Assembly: GCA_963820955.1 (NCBI GenBank)
Contig: CAWGCA010000020.1
Span: forward strand, 1 to 64,000
Source of the DNA: CAWGCA01 sp963820955
Lineage (GTDB): Bacteria; Pseudomonadota; Gammaproteobacteria; Chromatiales; Chromatiaceae
Length of the DNA: 64,000 nt
Direction: 5' to 3'
The position numbers and the translations under genes were made by a program. Of this stretch, positions 18,052-26,404 are shown piece after piece; within the stretch, counting starts at the first letter, position 1; the number at the start of each line of letters is the position of its first letter. The notes beneath the pieces were generated by a model. The model worked only from the letters and a program-made list of their open reading frames with translations. It searched no databases and was not told the origin of the DNA.

Positions 18052-20055
18052 CTAGAGGCTCTTATCCCGGCGTCCGGAGAAAGCCAGAAGTGTTTCCAGT
18101 TGATCGTCCGTCTGCTGGAAAACTTTACGCATGCGCCGGTGGCGCTGTTCCATCGCCCATTGGGGAAGACGCATTGCCATCCGCGCCAGCAGGGGGAGCG
18201 GCGGCAGCGGCCAGGCGAGCAGCCGGCGAAGCGTTCGAGCCCCTTCAGGGGTGTAAAAATCAGCCACCAGTTCATCCTCGAAAGAAAGCAGCATTTCATA
18301 GCTGCCCGGGTCTCCCTGGCGGCCACAGCGGCCAAACAGCTGCCGGTCGATGCGCCAGGCATCGTTGCGCTGGGTGGCGATCACATGCAGCCCGCCGGCC
18401 TCCACCACCCCCTTGCCCAAGGGGATATCGGTACCCCGCCCCGCCATATTGGTCGCCACCGTAATACAACCTGCCGCTCCTGCCCGGGCGACAATCTCAG
18501 CTTCACCTTGGTCCTGGCGGGCGCTCAGCACCTGATGGGGCAGACCTGCCTCGGTCAATAGTTCACTGAGTTGTTCAGAGTCTTCCACCGAGCGCGTCCC
18601 TACCAATACCGGCCTGCCCTGGTCGCGCAGCTGCTGGGTGCGACGGACCACCGCCTGCCATTTGGCCTGCCGGGTCTTGAGGATCCGCTGCCCCTTGGAA
18701 CGGCGACGGCTGGGTCGCTCGGTCGGCACCGCAACCACCTGCAGACCATACACCTTGTGGAGCTCGCTGGCGGTTTCGCGAGCCGTGCCGGTGGTCCCCG
18801 CCAACCCCATATAGCGTCGAAAAAAGCGTTGATAGCTGATGCGTGACAGGGTCTCCCGCTGGCCGGTGATTGCACATTCCTCCTTGGCCTCGATCATCTG
18901 ATGCAGACCCTGCTCCCAGGAACGGTCTTTCATAATCCGACCGGTGTTTTCATCGATGATCCGCACCTCACCATCCTGTACCAGATAGTGGCGGTCACGA
19001 TGAAACAGATACTGGGCACTGAGGGCCTGTTTCAGCAGTGCCTCCCGCCGGCGCCAGCCGCTCCAGACGCCACCCAACGAGATCGCCAGAGACTCGGCCA
19101 GCTGACGGCCGTCTTCGGTGAGGAACAGTTCCCGCTCATTGCGGTCGATATGAAAGTCGTGTCCCTGCTGCAGCTTCTCAGCCAGTGAAAGGGCCTGTTG
19201 GAAGATCTCCTCCTGCTGGTCACCCGGTCGTTCCCGGGAAAGAATCAGCGGCGTTCGTGCCTCGTCGATCAGCACACTGTCCGCCTCGTCTACGATAGCG
19301 AAGCTCAGCCCTTGCATCAGGAGCTTCTCCTCCCTGCCCTGTTCGCCGGCACAGAGGGATTCCAGCTCCAACCTGATGGTGCCCGGTCGGTCACCGAGGA
19401 GCATACGGTCACGCAGATAGTCAAAGGCAATCTGTTTATTGCTGCAGTAGGTAATGTCACAACCGTAGGCTACCCGGCGCTGCTCCGGGGTGTGCTGCTC
19501 GACGATGCTGCCCACGCTCAAGCCCAGGGCACGGTAGAGAGGCCCCATCAATTCGGCGTCGCGGGCGGCCAGATAGTCATTGACGGTGATGACGTGCACC
19601 CGGATACCGGCCAGTGCCAGGGCTGCGGCCGGCAGGGTGACGGTCAGGGTTTTTCCCTCCCCCGTATCCATTTCCGCCAGCACCCCGTTAATCATCACCC
19701 AGCCACCCATCAGCTGGGCGTCGAAATGACGCATCTTCAGAATGCGCCCAGACATCTCCCTGATCAGGGCGAAGGCGCGCGCCGCCGCCCCGGGACTCAG
19801 GCCATCCCGGCGCAAGCGGTATCCGGCCTGGCGGGCTGCCTGATAAAGCGCCTGTTCCGACAGGGGGGTGAGTGCACCCGTGTGTCGATTGACCCGCCGC
19901 ACGAAACCGCGCAGCCCAGCCCGTCGAAAACGTCCCTGGTTGTGGAATCGTTGCCACAGCCGCTCTGCTGCCTGATCGAGAACGCCGGTGTCCGGTTCCT
20001 GTCGTTCGGGATATCGGCCCAGCACCATGCCCGGTGAAATCAGCGTGCTAGGCAT
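18052..20055 (-). CDS. Divergent, C-terminally short SecA-like translocase ATPase
   Basis: All ATPase motifs of SecA are present: GEGKT (residues 132-136), TVNDYLAARDAE, DEADSVLIDEARTPL (256-269), GTTGTARETASE, TNMAGRGTDIPLG and GRCGRQGDPGS. The preprotein cross-linking region lies between the DEAD box and NBD2. At 667 residues it is about 230 shorter than housekeeping SecA. It ends about 70 residues after the GRQGDPGS motif, so most of the helical scaffold/wing domain and the zinc-binding SecB tail are absent. It has instead about 90 extra residues before the first SecA-like helix. The ATG overlaps the stop of the M50/HlyD gene (ATGCCTAG), which implies translational coupling. A dedicated ATPase for exporting the giant surface protein is inferred from context; it is not the general secA. 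Confidence 0.88.
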   Translation of the reverse strand: MPSTLISPGMVLGRYPERQEPDTGVLDQAAERLWQRFHNQGRFRRAGLRGFVRRVNRHTGALTPLSEQALYQAARQAGYRLRRDGLSPGAAARAFALIREMSGRILKMRHFDAQLMGGWVMINGVLAEMDTGEGKTLTVTLPAAALALAGIRVHVITVNDYLAARDAELMGPLYRALGLSVGSIVEQHTPEQRRVAYGCDITYCSNKQIAFDYLRDRMLLGDRPGTIRLELESLCAGEQGREEKLLMQGLSFAIVDEADSVLIDEARTPLILSRERPGDQQEEIFQQALSLAEKLQQGHDFHIDRNERELFLTEDGRQLAESLAISLGGVWSGWRRREALLKQALSAQYLFHRDRHYLVQDGEVRIIDENTGRIMKDRSWEQGLHQMIEAKEECAITGQRETLSRISYQRFFRRYMGLAGTTGTARETASELHKVYGLQVVAVPTERPSRRRSKGQRILKTRQAKWQAVVRRTQQLRDQGRPVLVGTRSVEDSEQLSELLTEAGLPHQVLSARQDQGEAEIVARAGAAGCITVATNMAGRGTDIPLGKGVVEAGGLHVIATQRNDAWRIDRQLFGRCGRQGDPGSYEMLLSFEDELVADFYTPEGARTLRRLLAWPLPPLPLLARMAMRLPQWAMEQRHRRMRKVFQQTDDQLETLLAFSGRRDKSL

Positions 20056-22195
20056 CGAACTGCCTCAGCAGCATGCGTCTCAGATCCCGGTACCAGCGGT
20101 GGATCAATGGTTCGGCCCCATGATCGAACCGGATATAGGCACGGCCGCCGGCGTGGCTCACCCCGAGCGCGTCCAACAGATTTATATCGAACTGAAAAAC
20201 CGACTCAAGGGGTTTCAAGCCAGAGGGATCAGTGGGGTCCACGGCAATCCAGCCACCTCCGAGGGTACCCAGGGCGGCGCTGGGCAGTTCATCGGTCGCC
20301 GCCGGCACCTCGCGCAGCATCTGGCCGCTCAGGGTCTGTCCCGAGCGATCAGAAAGTTTCACCTGGACCTCGTCGACTCGCTCCCTCACCAGTCCCACTT
20401 GATCCTGGGGCACCACCGCCCTCACCAGCGGCTTGGAGAATTCCAGAACATAACCGATCTGACTGCCCTGGCTGACGAAACGATGTGGCAGATCGGCCGC
20501 CCGGGGTAGAATGAAGCGGCCTTCCGACGAACTTCGGATAATCAGTTTCGCTGCCTGCTCCCGCGCTCTGGCCAGCTCCGCGTCCACCATGTCGATCTCG
20601 TCTCTAAGAATCTGCACCTTGACACGTTCTTCCCGCTTTTCGGCCCTGAGCCGGGCATCGATTTCCTGGCGACGGGCCTGCAACACCTGCAGCCTGGCCT
20701 GCAGAAATGGGGCCTGGCATTCGATCAGCGGCTGCTCTTTCTCTACCCAACTGCCCTCCCGGGCAATCACCCGCTGAACGAAACAGTCGGTACCGGCACG
20801 CACCCGGGCGTGTTCCGGCAGCCAAACGACCCCCTCCACGGTGGTCCTCAGGGGGATGGGGACGAAAAACAGGAATGCGGACAGCAGCAAGGCCAGGGTA
20901 GCCGCCGCCATCAGCGAACGGACCCGGGTTCTGGCCAGTCGCGGACTGTTCAGCAGGAATTTGAGATATTTCACAAGCGGTATCAGCAGCATGCTGACGG
21001 CCGCCCAGATCGCAATCAGAACACCGACGAAGAAATACTGACTACCGACAAAGAAGATGATGGCGAAAAGGATGAAGAAACGGTAAACGAAGGCGGCCGC
21101 CCCGTAGCAGAGAAACCAGGCCCGCTCCCCAGGCAGGGTGGACAACGACCGCACATCCCGTACACCAAACAGATAACGCTGGACCAGATTGCCATAATAG
21201 GCGCTGGATCGGCCAGCCAGGTTGGGGATCTCGATAGCGTCTGCCAGCACGTAATAGGCATCGAAGCGCAGCAATGGGTTGCCATTGAAAAAGAGCGTGG
21301 AGACCCCGCCGATCAGCATCAGATTGTAGGCAAATGTCTTTACCAGGCCCGGTTCCACATTCAGCCAGACAAACAATGCCAGCGACGCAACCAGGAGTTC
21401 CACCATCACGCCGATCGCCCCGACCAGCATCCGTCGGTGTTTTTCCGGAAAGGCGGACGAGGCGGAGGCATCCACATAGGGTACGGGCATCAGCACCAGC
21501 AGGGTAATGCCCATCTCGTGAACCTCACCCCCCCATACCCTGGTGGCAAAGGCGTGGCCGAATTCGTGCAACCCCTTGACCAGGGGATAGGTGAGCCAAA
21601 GCAACAGCAGATTCTGCAGGGTGAATACCTGGTCATCCAGACTGTGGCTGAGTTCCCGCCAGTGCATCAGGGCCAACACAGCAGCAGTGAATACGACCAG
21701 GCACCAGAACAGCAGCACCCAGCGGTTGAACAGGGGCCGGACCAGCGGCAGTCCACGTTGCAGCAGCTTTTCGGGATCGAACAACGGAAAACGCAGTGAA
21801 AGGGGGTTTCCGGAGCGGCGCCGACGGTCTTCACGCCGGCGACGTCGATGACGCTGAAACAGCTCCAGCACGTCCGGCGAAACATCACTCTGGATCAAAT
21901 CGGCGCCGTGCAGCTGTCCCAGCAGGCGAATGGCTTCGTCCTGGGTGGGCACTTCGTCTCCCAGACGGGCCGCGGCCAGTTCCCAGATCTGTCCCACCGA
22001 ACGCTTTCCATCCATCAACCCGATCAGCTGATGGGCCTCGTCACTGAAGCGATGGTGTCGCCCGAGGAGTTCGTTCTGGACAATATACCAGCGGCGCCCC
22101 CGATACTCGTGACGGTGCACCCGCACGTGATCGCGCAGACGGGGGCGCAGATCAGCGACCCGGTACCAGTGGGGGCTGAAGACGGCATCACTCAT
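20048..22195 (-). CDS. PqqD-like / M50 (site-2-type) metalloprotease / HlyD fusion membrane protein
   Basis: Residues of about 15-110 resemble a PqqD-like peptide-binding domain (FSDEAHQLIGLMDGKRSV). Hydrophobic helices start near 158. The zinc protease motif HEFGH is at 210-214 and the distal ligand region NPLLRFDAYY at 306-315; most relatives have FDGYY. Several more helices follow (about 258-305, 345-400, 415-435), then a HlyD-type lipoyl/coiled-coil module (TTVEGVVWLPEHARVRAG, helices about 480-545) to residue 715. Domain order matches the poorly studied peptide zinc metalloprotease/HlyD family. It lies 25 bases after the GAF-HlyD gene and overlaps the SecA-like gene by 8 bases, so the three form an operon. 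It may bind, cleave or gate the LEPR-XLL substrate; this is an inference. Confidence 0.85.
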   Translation of the reverse strand: MSDAVFSPHWYRVADLRPRLRDHVRVHRHEYRGRRWYIVQNELLGRHHRFSDEAHQLIGLMDGKRSVGQIWELAAARLGDEVPTQDEAIRLLGQLHGADLIQSDVSPDVLELFQRHRRRRREDRRRRSGNPLSLRFPLFDPEKLLQRGLPLVRPLFNRWVLLFWCLVVFTAAVLALMHWRELSHSLDDQVFTLQNLLLLWLTYPLVKGLHEFGHAFATRVWGGEVHEMGITLLVLMPVPYVDASASSAFPEKHRRMLVGAIGVMVELLVASLALFVWLNVEPGLVKTFAYNLMLIGGVSTLFFNGNPLLRFDAYYVLADAIEIPNLAGRSSAYYGNLVQRYLFGVRDVRSLSTLPGERAWFLCYGAAAFVYRFFILFAIIFFVGSQYFFVGVLIAIWAAVSMLLIPLVKYLKFLLNSPRLARTRVRSLMAAATLALLLSAFLFFVPIPLRTTVEGVVWLPEHARVRAGTDCFVQRVIAREGSWVEKEQPLIECQAPFLQARLQVLQARRQEIDARLRAEKREERVKVQILRDEIDMVDAELARAREQAAKLIIRSSSEGRFILPRAADLPHRFVSQGSQIGYVLEFSKPLVRAVVPQDQVGLVRERVDEVQVKLSDRSGQTLSGQMLREVPAATDELPSAALGTLGGGWIAVDPTDPSGLKPLESVFQFDINLLDALGVSHAGGRAYIRFDHGAEPLIHRWYRDLRRMLLRQFDA

Positions 22196-22220
22196 TGCCA
22201 GGATCCGCAGACACCGGGAC

Positions 22221-23975
22221 TCACAGCCACCAGGACCAAAGCCGCAGCTTCAACCAGTCGAATAGCCGGTGGGTCCAGATCCACAGCAGGGGACGCCGAT
22301 CGACCTCGATCTTGGCGACTCCCGCCATTCCGGGCCGCAACAGTCTTTCCATCACCTCCAGACGGGCCTCTACCCGGAAACGATTCTGTTGCTCAGATGC
22401 CTCGGCCACCGGTGTGATCTTGTCCACCACCAGGGGCAGAGGCCGGTCGGGAACGGCGGCAAGGGCAAGATGCCCTCGCAATCCCACCTGGATATGACTG
22501 ATCTCTGTCTCATCCACCTGCAGCACTACCCGATAGGCATGCAGTGGAGCTATCTCGAACAGCACCTGGCCCCGTTCCACCGGCGACCCCAGGGAGCGGC
22601 TCAGATCGCCGCTGACCACTATGCCGTCGAACGGCGCGACCAGCTGGGTTCGCCGAAGCCGTTCGTTCACCAATTCCAGCTCCGCCTCGGCTTGGGCCAC
22701 CTGGGCGTTGAGCACACTCACTTTAGACCGATCGTGGGATGCAAGGGCACTGCGATACTCCTTGCGTATCTTGTCCCTTTCACTTTGCCATTTGCTCTTT
22801 TCCAGCTCCAGATCGCGGCTGTCCAGGGTGCCAAGCAGTGCCCCCCTGCCCACCAGATCCCCGGCCCGGATAGAAGCAGTGGCCACATACCCCTCCTGTG
22901 GCGCCACCACCGCCTGCTGAATAGCCGCTTCCAGGTACGCGTCCGCCGCGACCCGATAAGGGCCAGTAGCTACAATTAGAAATACCAGTGCAGCGCCGGC
23001 CAGTATTGCCCCCAGTTTCGCCAGGACATGACGTGGACCGAACAGGACACTCAGTCCTTTCTTGAATGCGTCCCAGATCCGACCCGGCAGCAAGCGCTCG
23101 TCGCGCTGTTTCAGCTCGAGCACCGGGGCCAGCAGGAGCGCAATCTGCTCACACAGTCGTACCTTGTCCGGGTCGAAGGGGTTCTCTTCCGTGCGCTCCA
23201 GGGTGACCGCGCCGATACTCCTGCCGTTCACCACCAGCAACACCGTGGTAAGCGCCCTCACATGGCTGCGCTTCGCAAGCTCACCATGGGCCAGTGTGAT
23301 AGGTACCCGTCCCTCTTCACGCGGTGGATAGACGATGCTGCAGCCCTGGTCCCGGGATTCATCCATAGCGGCGCCAATCGCTTTCAGCAGATTGGCATTC
23401 CGGCCCGTCTGCGCCGCATGGGATATGGCCACCACCCGATGCCGGCTACCCCGGAGCAATCCCAGGCTCACCCTGGAGCAGTCCAACTGGGCTGCCAGTT
23501 GATTGACAAAGACTGTGGCCGCCGCCTCGAACCGCTCCTGCTCCAGGCATTGAGCCAGCAACTGGACCACGCCGGCCAGACGCTCGCTGTTTGCTGCCTG
23601 GCGCTGGTTGATCATCACCTCCAGCCAGGCGACACCGATCTTGAGCATCTTGACCGCGACCTTCCGCTGGTACTCGTCGCGGCTGCTCATCTCGGCCGCG
23701 ACTACGCCCAGTAACCGCTCGCCCAGGAGCAGGGGCGCAGCGATGATCACCCCATCAACCAAGTCCAGATTGCCGCCGTGAACCACGCGCTTGCGACTTG
23801 CGGCGGCCTTCTCTGCTGCCGCTTCCATAGCAGGACTGCCTTTGGCACCCTCCGGCCAGGCAGCCACCGTCTGTATCCTGCCCTCGGCGGATGGGCTGAG
23901 GATAATCACAGCGCGGGAGACACCATGAATCATCTGGCACTGCATACTCAGCCAGGAGTGGAAGATCTCATGCAT
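22221..23975 (-). CDS. Double-GAF / HlyD-type membrane fusion protein
   Basis: The first 290 residues look cytoplasmic and hold two GAF-like domains (about 1-120 with AAPLLLGERLLGVVAAEMSS, and about 135-285 with VLLVVNGRSIGAVTLERTEE). One transmembrane helix follows (LGAILAGAALVFLIVA, about 321-336). The rest is a HlyD adaptor: VVAPQEGYVATASIRAGDLV, a coiled coil at about 385-440, and LVAPFDGIVVSGDLSRSLGS. A TGA lies directly before the ATG in frame, so the start cannot be further upstream. It is the first gene of the operon that continues with the M50/HlyD and SecA-like genes. GAF domains in front of an export adaptor could sense a small ligand and control export, which is an inference. Confidence 0.85.
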   Translation of the reverse strand: MHEIFHSWLSMQCQMIHGVSRAVIILSPSAEGRIQTVAAWPEGAKGSPAMEAAAEKAAASRKRVVHGGNLDLVDGVIIAAPLLLGERLLGVVAAEMSSRDEYQRKVAVKMLKIGVAWLEVMINQRQAANSERLAGVVQLLAQCLEQERFEAAATVFVNQLAAQLDCSRVSLGLLRGSRHRVVAISHAAQTGRNANLLKAIGAAMDESRDQGCSIVYPPREEGRVPITLAHGELAKRSHVRALTTVLLVVNGRSIGAVTLERTEENPFDPDKVRLCEQIALLLAPVLELKQRDERLLPGRIWDAFKKGLSVLFGPRHVLAKLGAILAGAALVFLIVATGPYRVAADAYLEAAIQQAVVAPQEGYVATASIRAGDLVGRGALLGTLDSRDLELEKSKWQSERDKIRKEYRSALASHDRSKVSVLNAQVAQAEAELELVNERLRRTQLVAPFDGIVVSGDLSRSLGSPVERGQVLFEIAPLHAYRVVLQVDETEISHIQVGLRGHLALAAVPDRPLPLVVDKITPVAEASEQQNRFRVEARLEVMERLLRPGMAGVAKIEVDRRPLLWIWTHRLFDWLKLRLWSWWL

Positions 23976-24215
23976 TCAACTCAACGCCCGGGGTCGAATC
24001 GCCAAAGGTAAGAAACGGTTGCTGAAAATAGCGGCAATTCGAATCGGAAGTTGAATCCACTTCCCGTCACCCCCAGGCGGCAACCGATAGCGAGAAGCTT
24101 GATCAGGATCATAGCGCCTGAAGGCAACATCCTTTTGGATAACATCTGTATAATAATCCGAGAATTCCGTTTCAATACACCTTCAGCTATCAAGAACATC
24201 CCTAAGGAGAAAAAT

Positions 24216-26273
24216 ATGCCTGCATACACCACCCACGATATCCGGAATATCGCCCTGGTGGGCCAGTCAGGCGCCGGTAAAACGACGCTGGTAGAGGCCC
24301 TTCTGTATCGCGCTGGCGCGATACAGAGCCAGGGCGTTATTGAAAAGGGGAGCACCGTTTGTGATTTCGACCCGCAGGAACATAAATTCATGCACTCCCT
24401 GGATTCTGCGCTGGCGTGGTTCGAAAAGGACGGAAAACACGTCAATCTTCTAGACACTCCCGGGCTGAATGACTTCTTCGGCCGCGCCTTCGGCGTGCTC
24501 AATGCAGTGGAAACCGCCGCGGTGGTGATCAATGCGGAGGCCGGGGTGGAACCCGCTGCTCAGACCATGATGGAGCACGCCAAGGAGGACGATCTCTGCC
24601 GCTTGATCATCGTCAATAAGATCGATGCCCCCGAGGCGAAACTGGAACAGGTGGTAGCACAGATTCGAGAGATCTTCGGCGATGTCTGTCTGCCGCTGAA
24701 CCTGCCCGCCGCGTCGGGCGACAAGGTAGTGGACTGCTTCTTCAAACCGGAAGGCGAAGAAACCCTCTTTTCCTCCGTGTCCGAAGCTCACACCACCATT
24801 ATCGACCAGGTGGTGGAGGTGGACGAGGAGTTGATGGAGCTCTATCTGGAGCAGGGTGAAGACCTGCAGCCGGAACAGCTTCACGACCCCTTTGAGCAGG
24901 CCCTGCGGGAGGGCCACCTGATACCCATCTGCTTCGTGTCAGCCACCAGTGGGGCCGGCATCGATGAACTGCTGGAGGTAATTACCCGGTTGATGCCCGA
25001 CCCATCCGAAGGCAATCCCCCCCACTTCCTCAAGGGTGAAGGGGATAAGGCAGTCCCGGCGGATGTCTCCTGCGACGCGAAAAAACACGCCATTGCCCAT
25101 GTGTTCAAAATCAGCAACGACCCCTTTCGCGGCAGATTGGGCCTGTTTCGCATCCATCAGGGAACTGTCACGCCTAACAGCCAGCTGTTTATTGGGGAAG
25201 CACGCAAACCGGTGAAACCAACTCACCTGTTGCAGTTGCAAGGCAGGGAGCAGAGCGAAATGGGACAGGGCATTCCCGGTGATATCTGTGCCGTTTCCCG
25301 GATGGAAGAACTGTTTCGGGACGCCGTGCTGCACGACTCTCACGACGAAGACCACCTGCATCTGCAACCGGAAAACTTCCCCATGCCGCTGTTCGGCCTG
25401 GCCCTGATTCCGCAAAAGCGGGGTGACGAGCAGAAACTCTCCGATGCCTTGAACAAACTGGTCTCGGAAGACCCCTGCCTGACGGTGGAACACGACAGCC
25501 AGACCAATGAAACGGTAATCCGCGGCCTGGGGGATCTGCACCTGCGGGTGGTACTGGAACAGCTGGAACTGCGCTATAACGTGCACGTGGATACCCGGCC
25601 ACCCAGCATTCCCTATCGCGAAACCATCAGCGCACCGGCGGAAGGCCACCACCGCCACAAGAAACAGACCGGCGGCGCCGGCCAGTTCGGCGAAGTGTAT
25701 CTGCGCATCGCCCCCCTGGCCCGCGGTGAAGGCTTCCAGTTCGTGGACGAAGTCAAGGGTGGTGTCATCCCAGGTCAGCTCATTCCGGCCGTGGAAAAAG
25801 GGGTGCATCTGGCCCTGGAAGAGGGATACGTGGCTGGCTACCCGATTCAGGACGTCAAGGTCACCGTCTACGACGGAAAGTATCACACCGTGGACTCCAA
25901 GGAGGTGGCCTTCGTTGCCGCCGGAAAGAAGGCGTTTCACAGTGCCCTGGAGAAGGCCCGGCCTGTGGTGCTCGAACCGATCGTCAGTATTCACGTCGTG
26001 GCCCAAGGCGATGCCATGGGGGACATTACCGCCGACCTCTCCACCCGGCGCGGCCGGGTAAGCAGCACCGAGGCGGCAAGCGCTGGACGGATGGTGATCA
26101 ACGGTGTGGTCCCGCTGGCCGAACTGGAAGACTACAGTTCTAGGCTCAAGTCCATCACCGGTGGCGAAGGCAGCTACGAAATCTCCTTCAGCCACTACGA
26201 CCCGGTACCCGCGAATGTTCAACAGAACCTGGCCAAGGACTTTCAGCAGAGCCATCAGGGAGGGGAAGGATAG
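24216..26273 (+). CDS. fusA2: Elongation factor G-like GTPase (EF-G paralogue)
   Basis: The ATG at 24216 is preceded by AAGGAGA at proper spacing and opens a 685-residue protein. The P-loop GQSGAGKTT (16-24), DTPGLNDF and NKIDAP of a translational GTPase are clear. EF-G domains II-V follow (KKQTGGAGQFGEVYLRIAP, SIPYRETISAPAEG, GDITADLSTRRGRV). It matches the shorter EF-G-like class (type II or EF-G2) more than canonical EF-G, and no rps12/rps7/tuf neighbours are present. It is divergent from the export operon at 23975 and convergent with dsrS. It likely acts on the ribosome, but the precise role of these paralogues is unsettled. Confidence 0.9.
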   Translation: MPAYTTHDIRNIALVGQSGAGKTTLVEALLYRAGAIQSQGVIEKGSTVCDFDPQEHKFMHSLDSALAWFEKDGKHVNLLDTPGLNDFFGRAFGVLNAVETAAVVINAEAGVEPAAQTMMEHAKEDDLCRLIIVNKIDAPEAKLEQVVAQIREIFGDVCLPLNLPAASGDKVVDCFFKPEGEETLFSSVSEAHTTIIDQVVEVDEELMELYLEQGEDLQPEQLHDPFEQALREGHLIPICFVSATSGAGIDELLEVITRLMPDPSEGNPPHFLKGEGDKAVPADVSCDAKKHAIAHVFKISNDPFRGRLGLFRIHQGTVTPNSQLFIGEARKPVKPTHLLQLQGREQSEMGQGIPGDICAVSRMEELFRDAVLHDSHDEDHLHLQPENFPMPLFGLALIPQKRGDEQKLSDALNKLVSEDPCLTVEHDSQTNETVIRGLGDLHLRVVLEQLELRYNVHVDTRPPSIPYRETISAPAEGHHRHKKQTGGAGQFGEVYLRIAPLARGEGFQFVDEVKGGVIPGQLIPAVEKGVHLALEEGYVAGYPIQDVKVTVYDGKYHTVDSKEVAFVAAGKKAFHSALEKARPVVLEPIVSIHVVAQGDAMGDITADLSTRRGRVSSTEAASAGRMVINGVVPLAELEDYSSRLKSITGGEGSYEISFSHYDPVPANVQQNLAKDFQQSHQGGEG

Positions 26274-26282
26274 GCCCTATTT

Positions 26283-26383
26283 GAACCACAGAGGACACAG
26301 AGCGTAGCGCTCAAGGTTAAGAAATCAGAACAGCTGGTCTGTTTCCGATTTTTCTCTTTGCATTCTGTGTACTCTGTGGTTTC
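26283..26383. terminator. Inverted repeat between the convergent EF-G-like and dsrS genes
   Basis: GAACCACAGAGGACACAGAG at 26283-26302 pairs imperfectly with CTGTGTACTCTGTGGTTTC at 26365-26383 across a loop of about 60 bases. The arms resemble a short repeat often dispersed in proteobacterial intergenic regions. It could stop transcription from both sides, although no T-run follows. Confidence 0.45.
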
Positions 26384-26404
26384 TTGTTTGCGCTAGTGGG
26401 CTAC

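Noticed and set aside
16846..18561. 571-residue plus-strand open frame opposite the HlyD-SPOR and SecA-like genes
   Set aside because: Antisense shadow crossing the boundary between two real genes.
16402..23975. Classical type I secretion (ABC-HlyD-TolC) interpretation of the export locus
   Set aside because: No ABC transporter ATPase or membrane domain and no TolC-like protein is encoded; the ATPase present is SecA-like.
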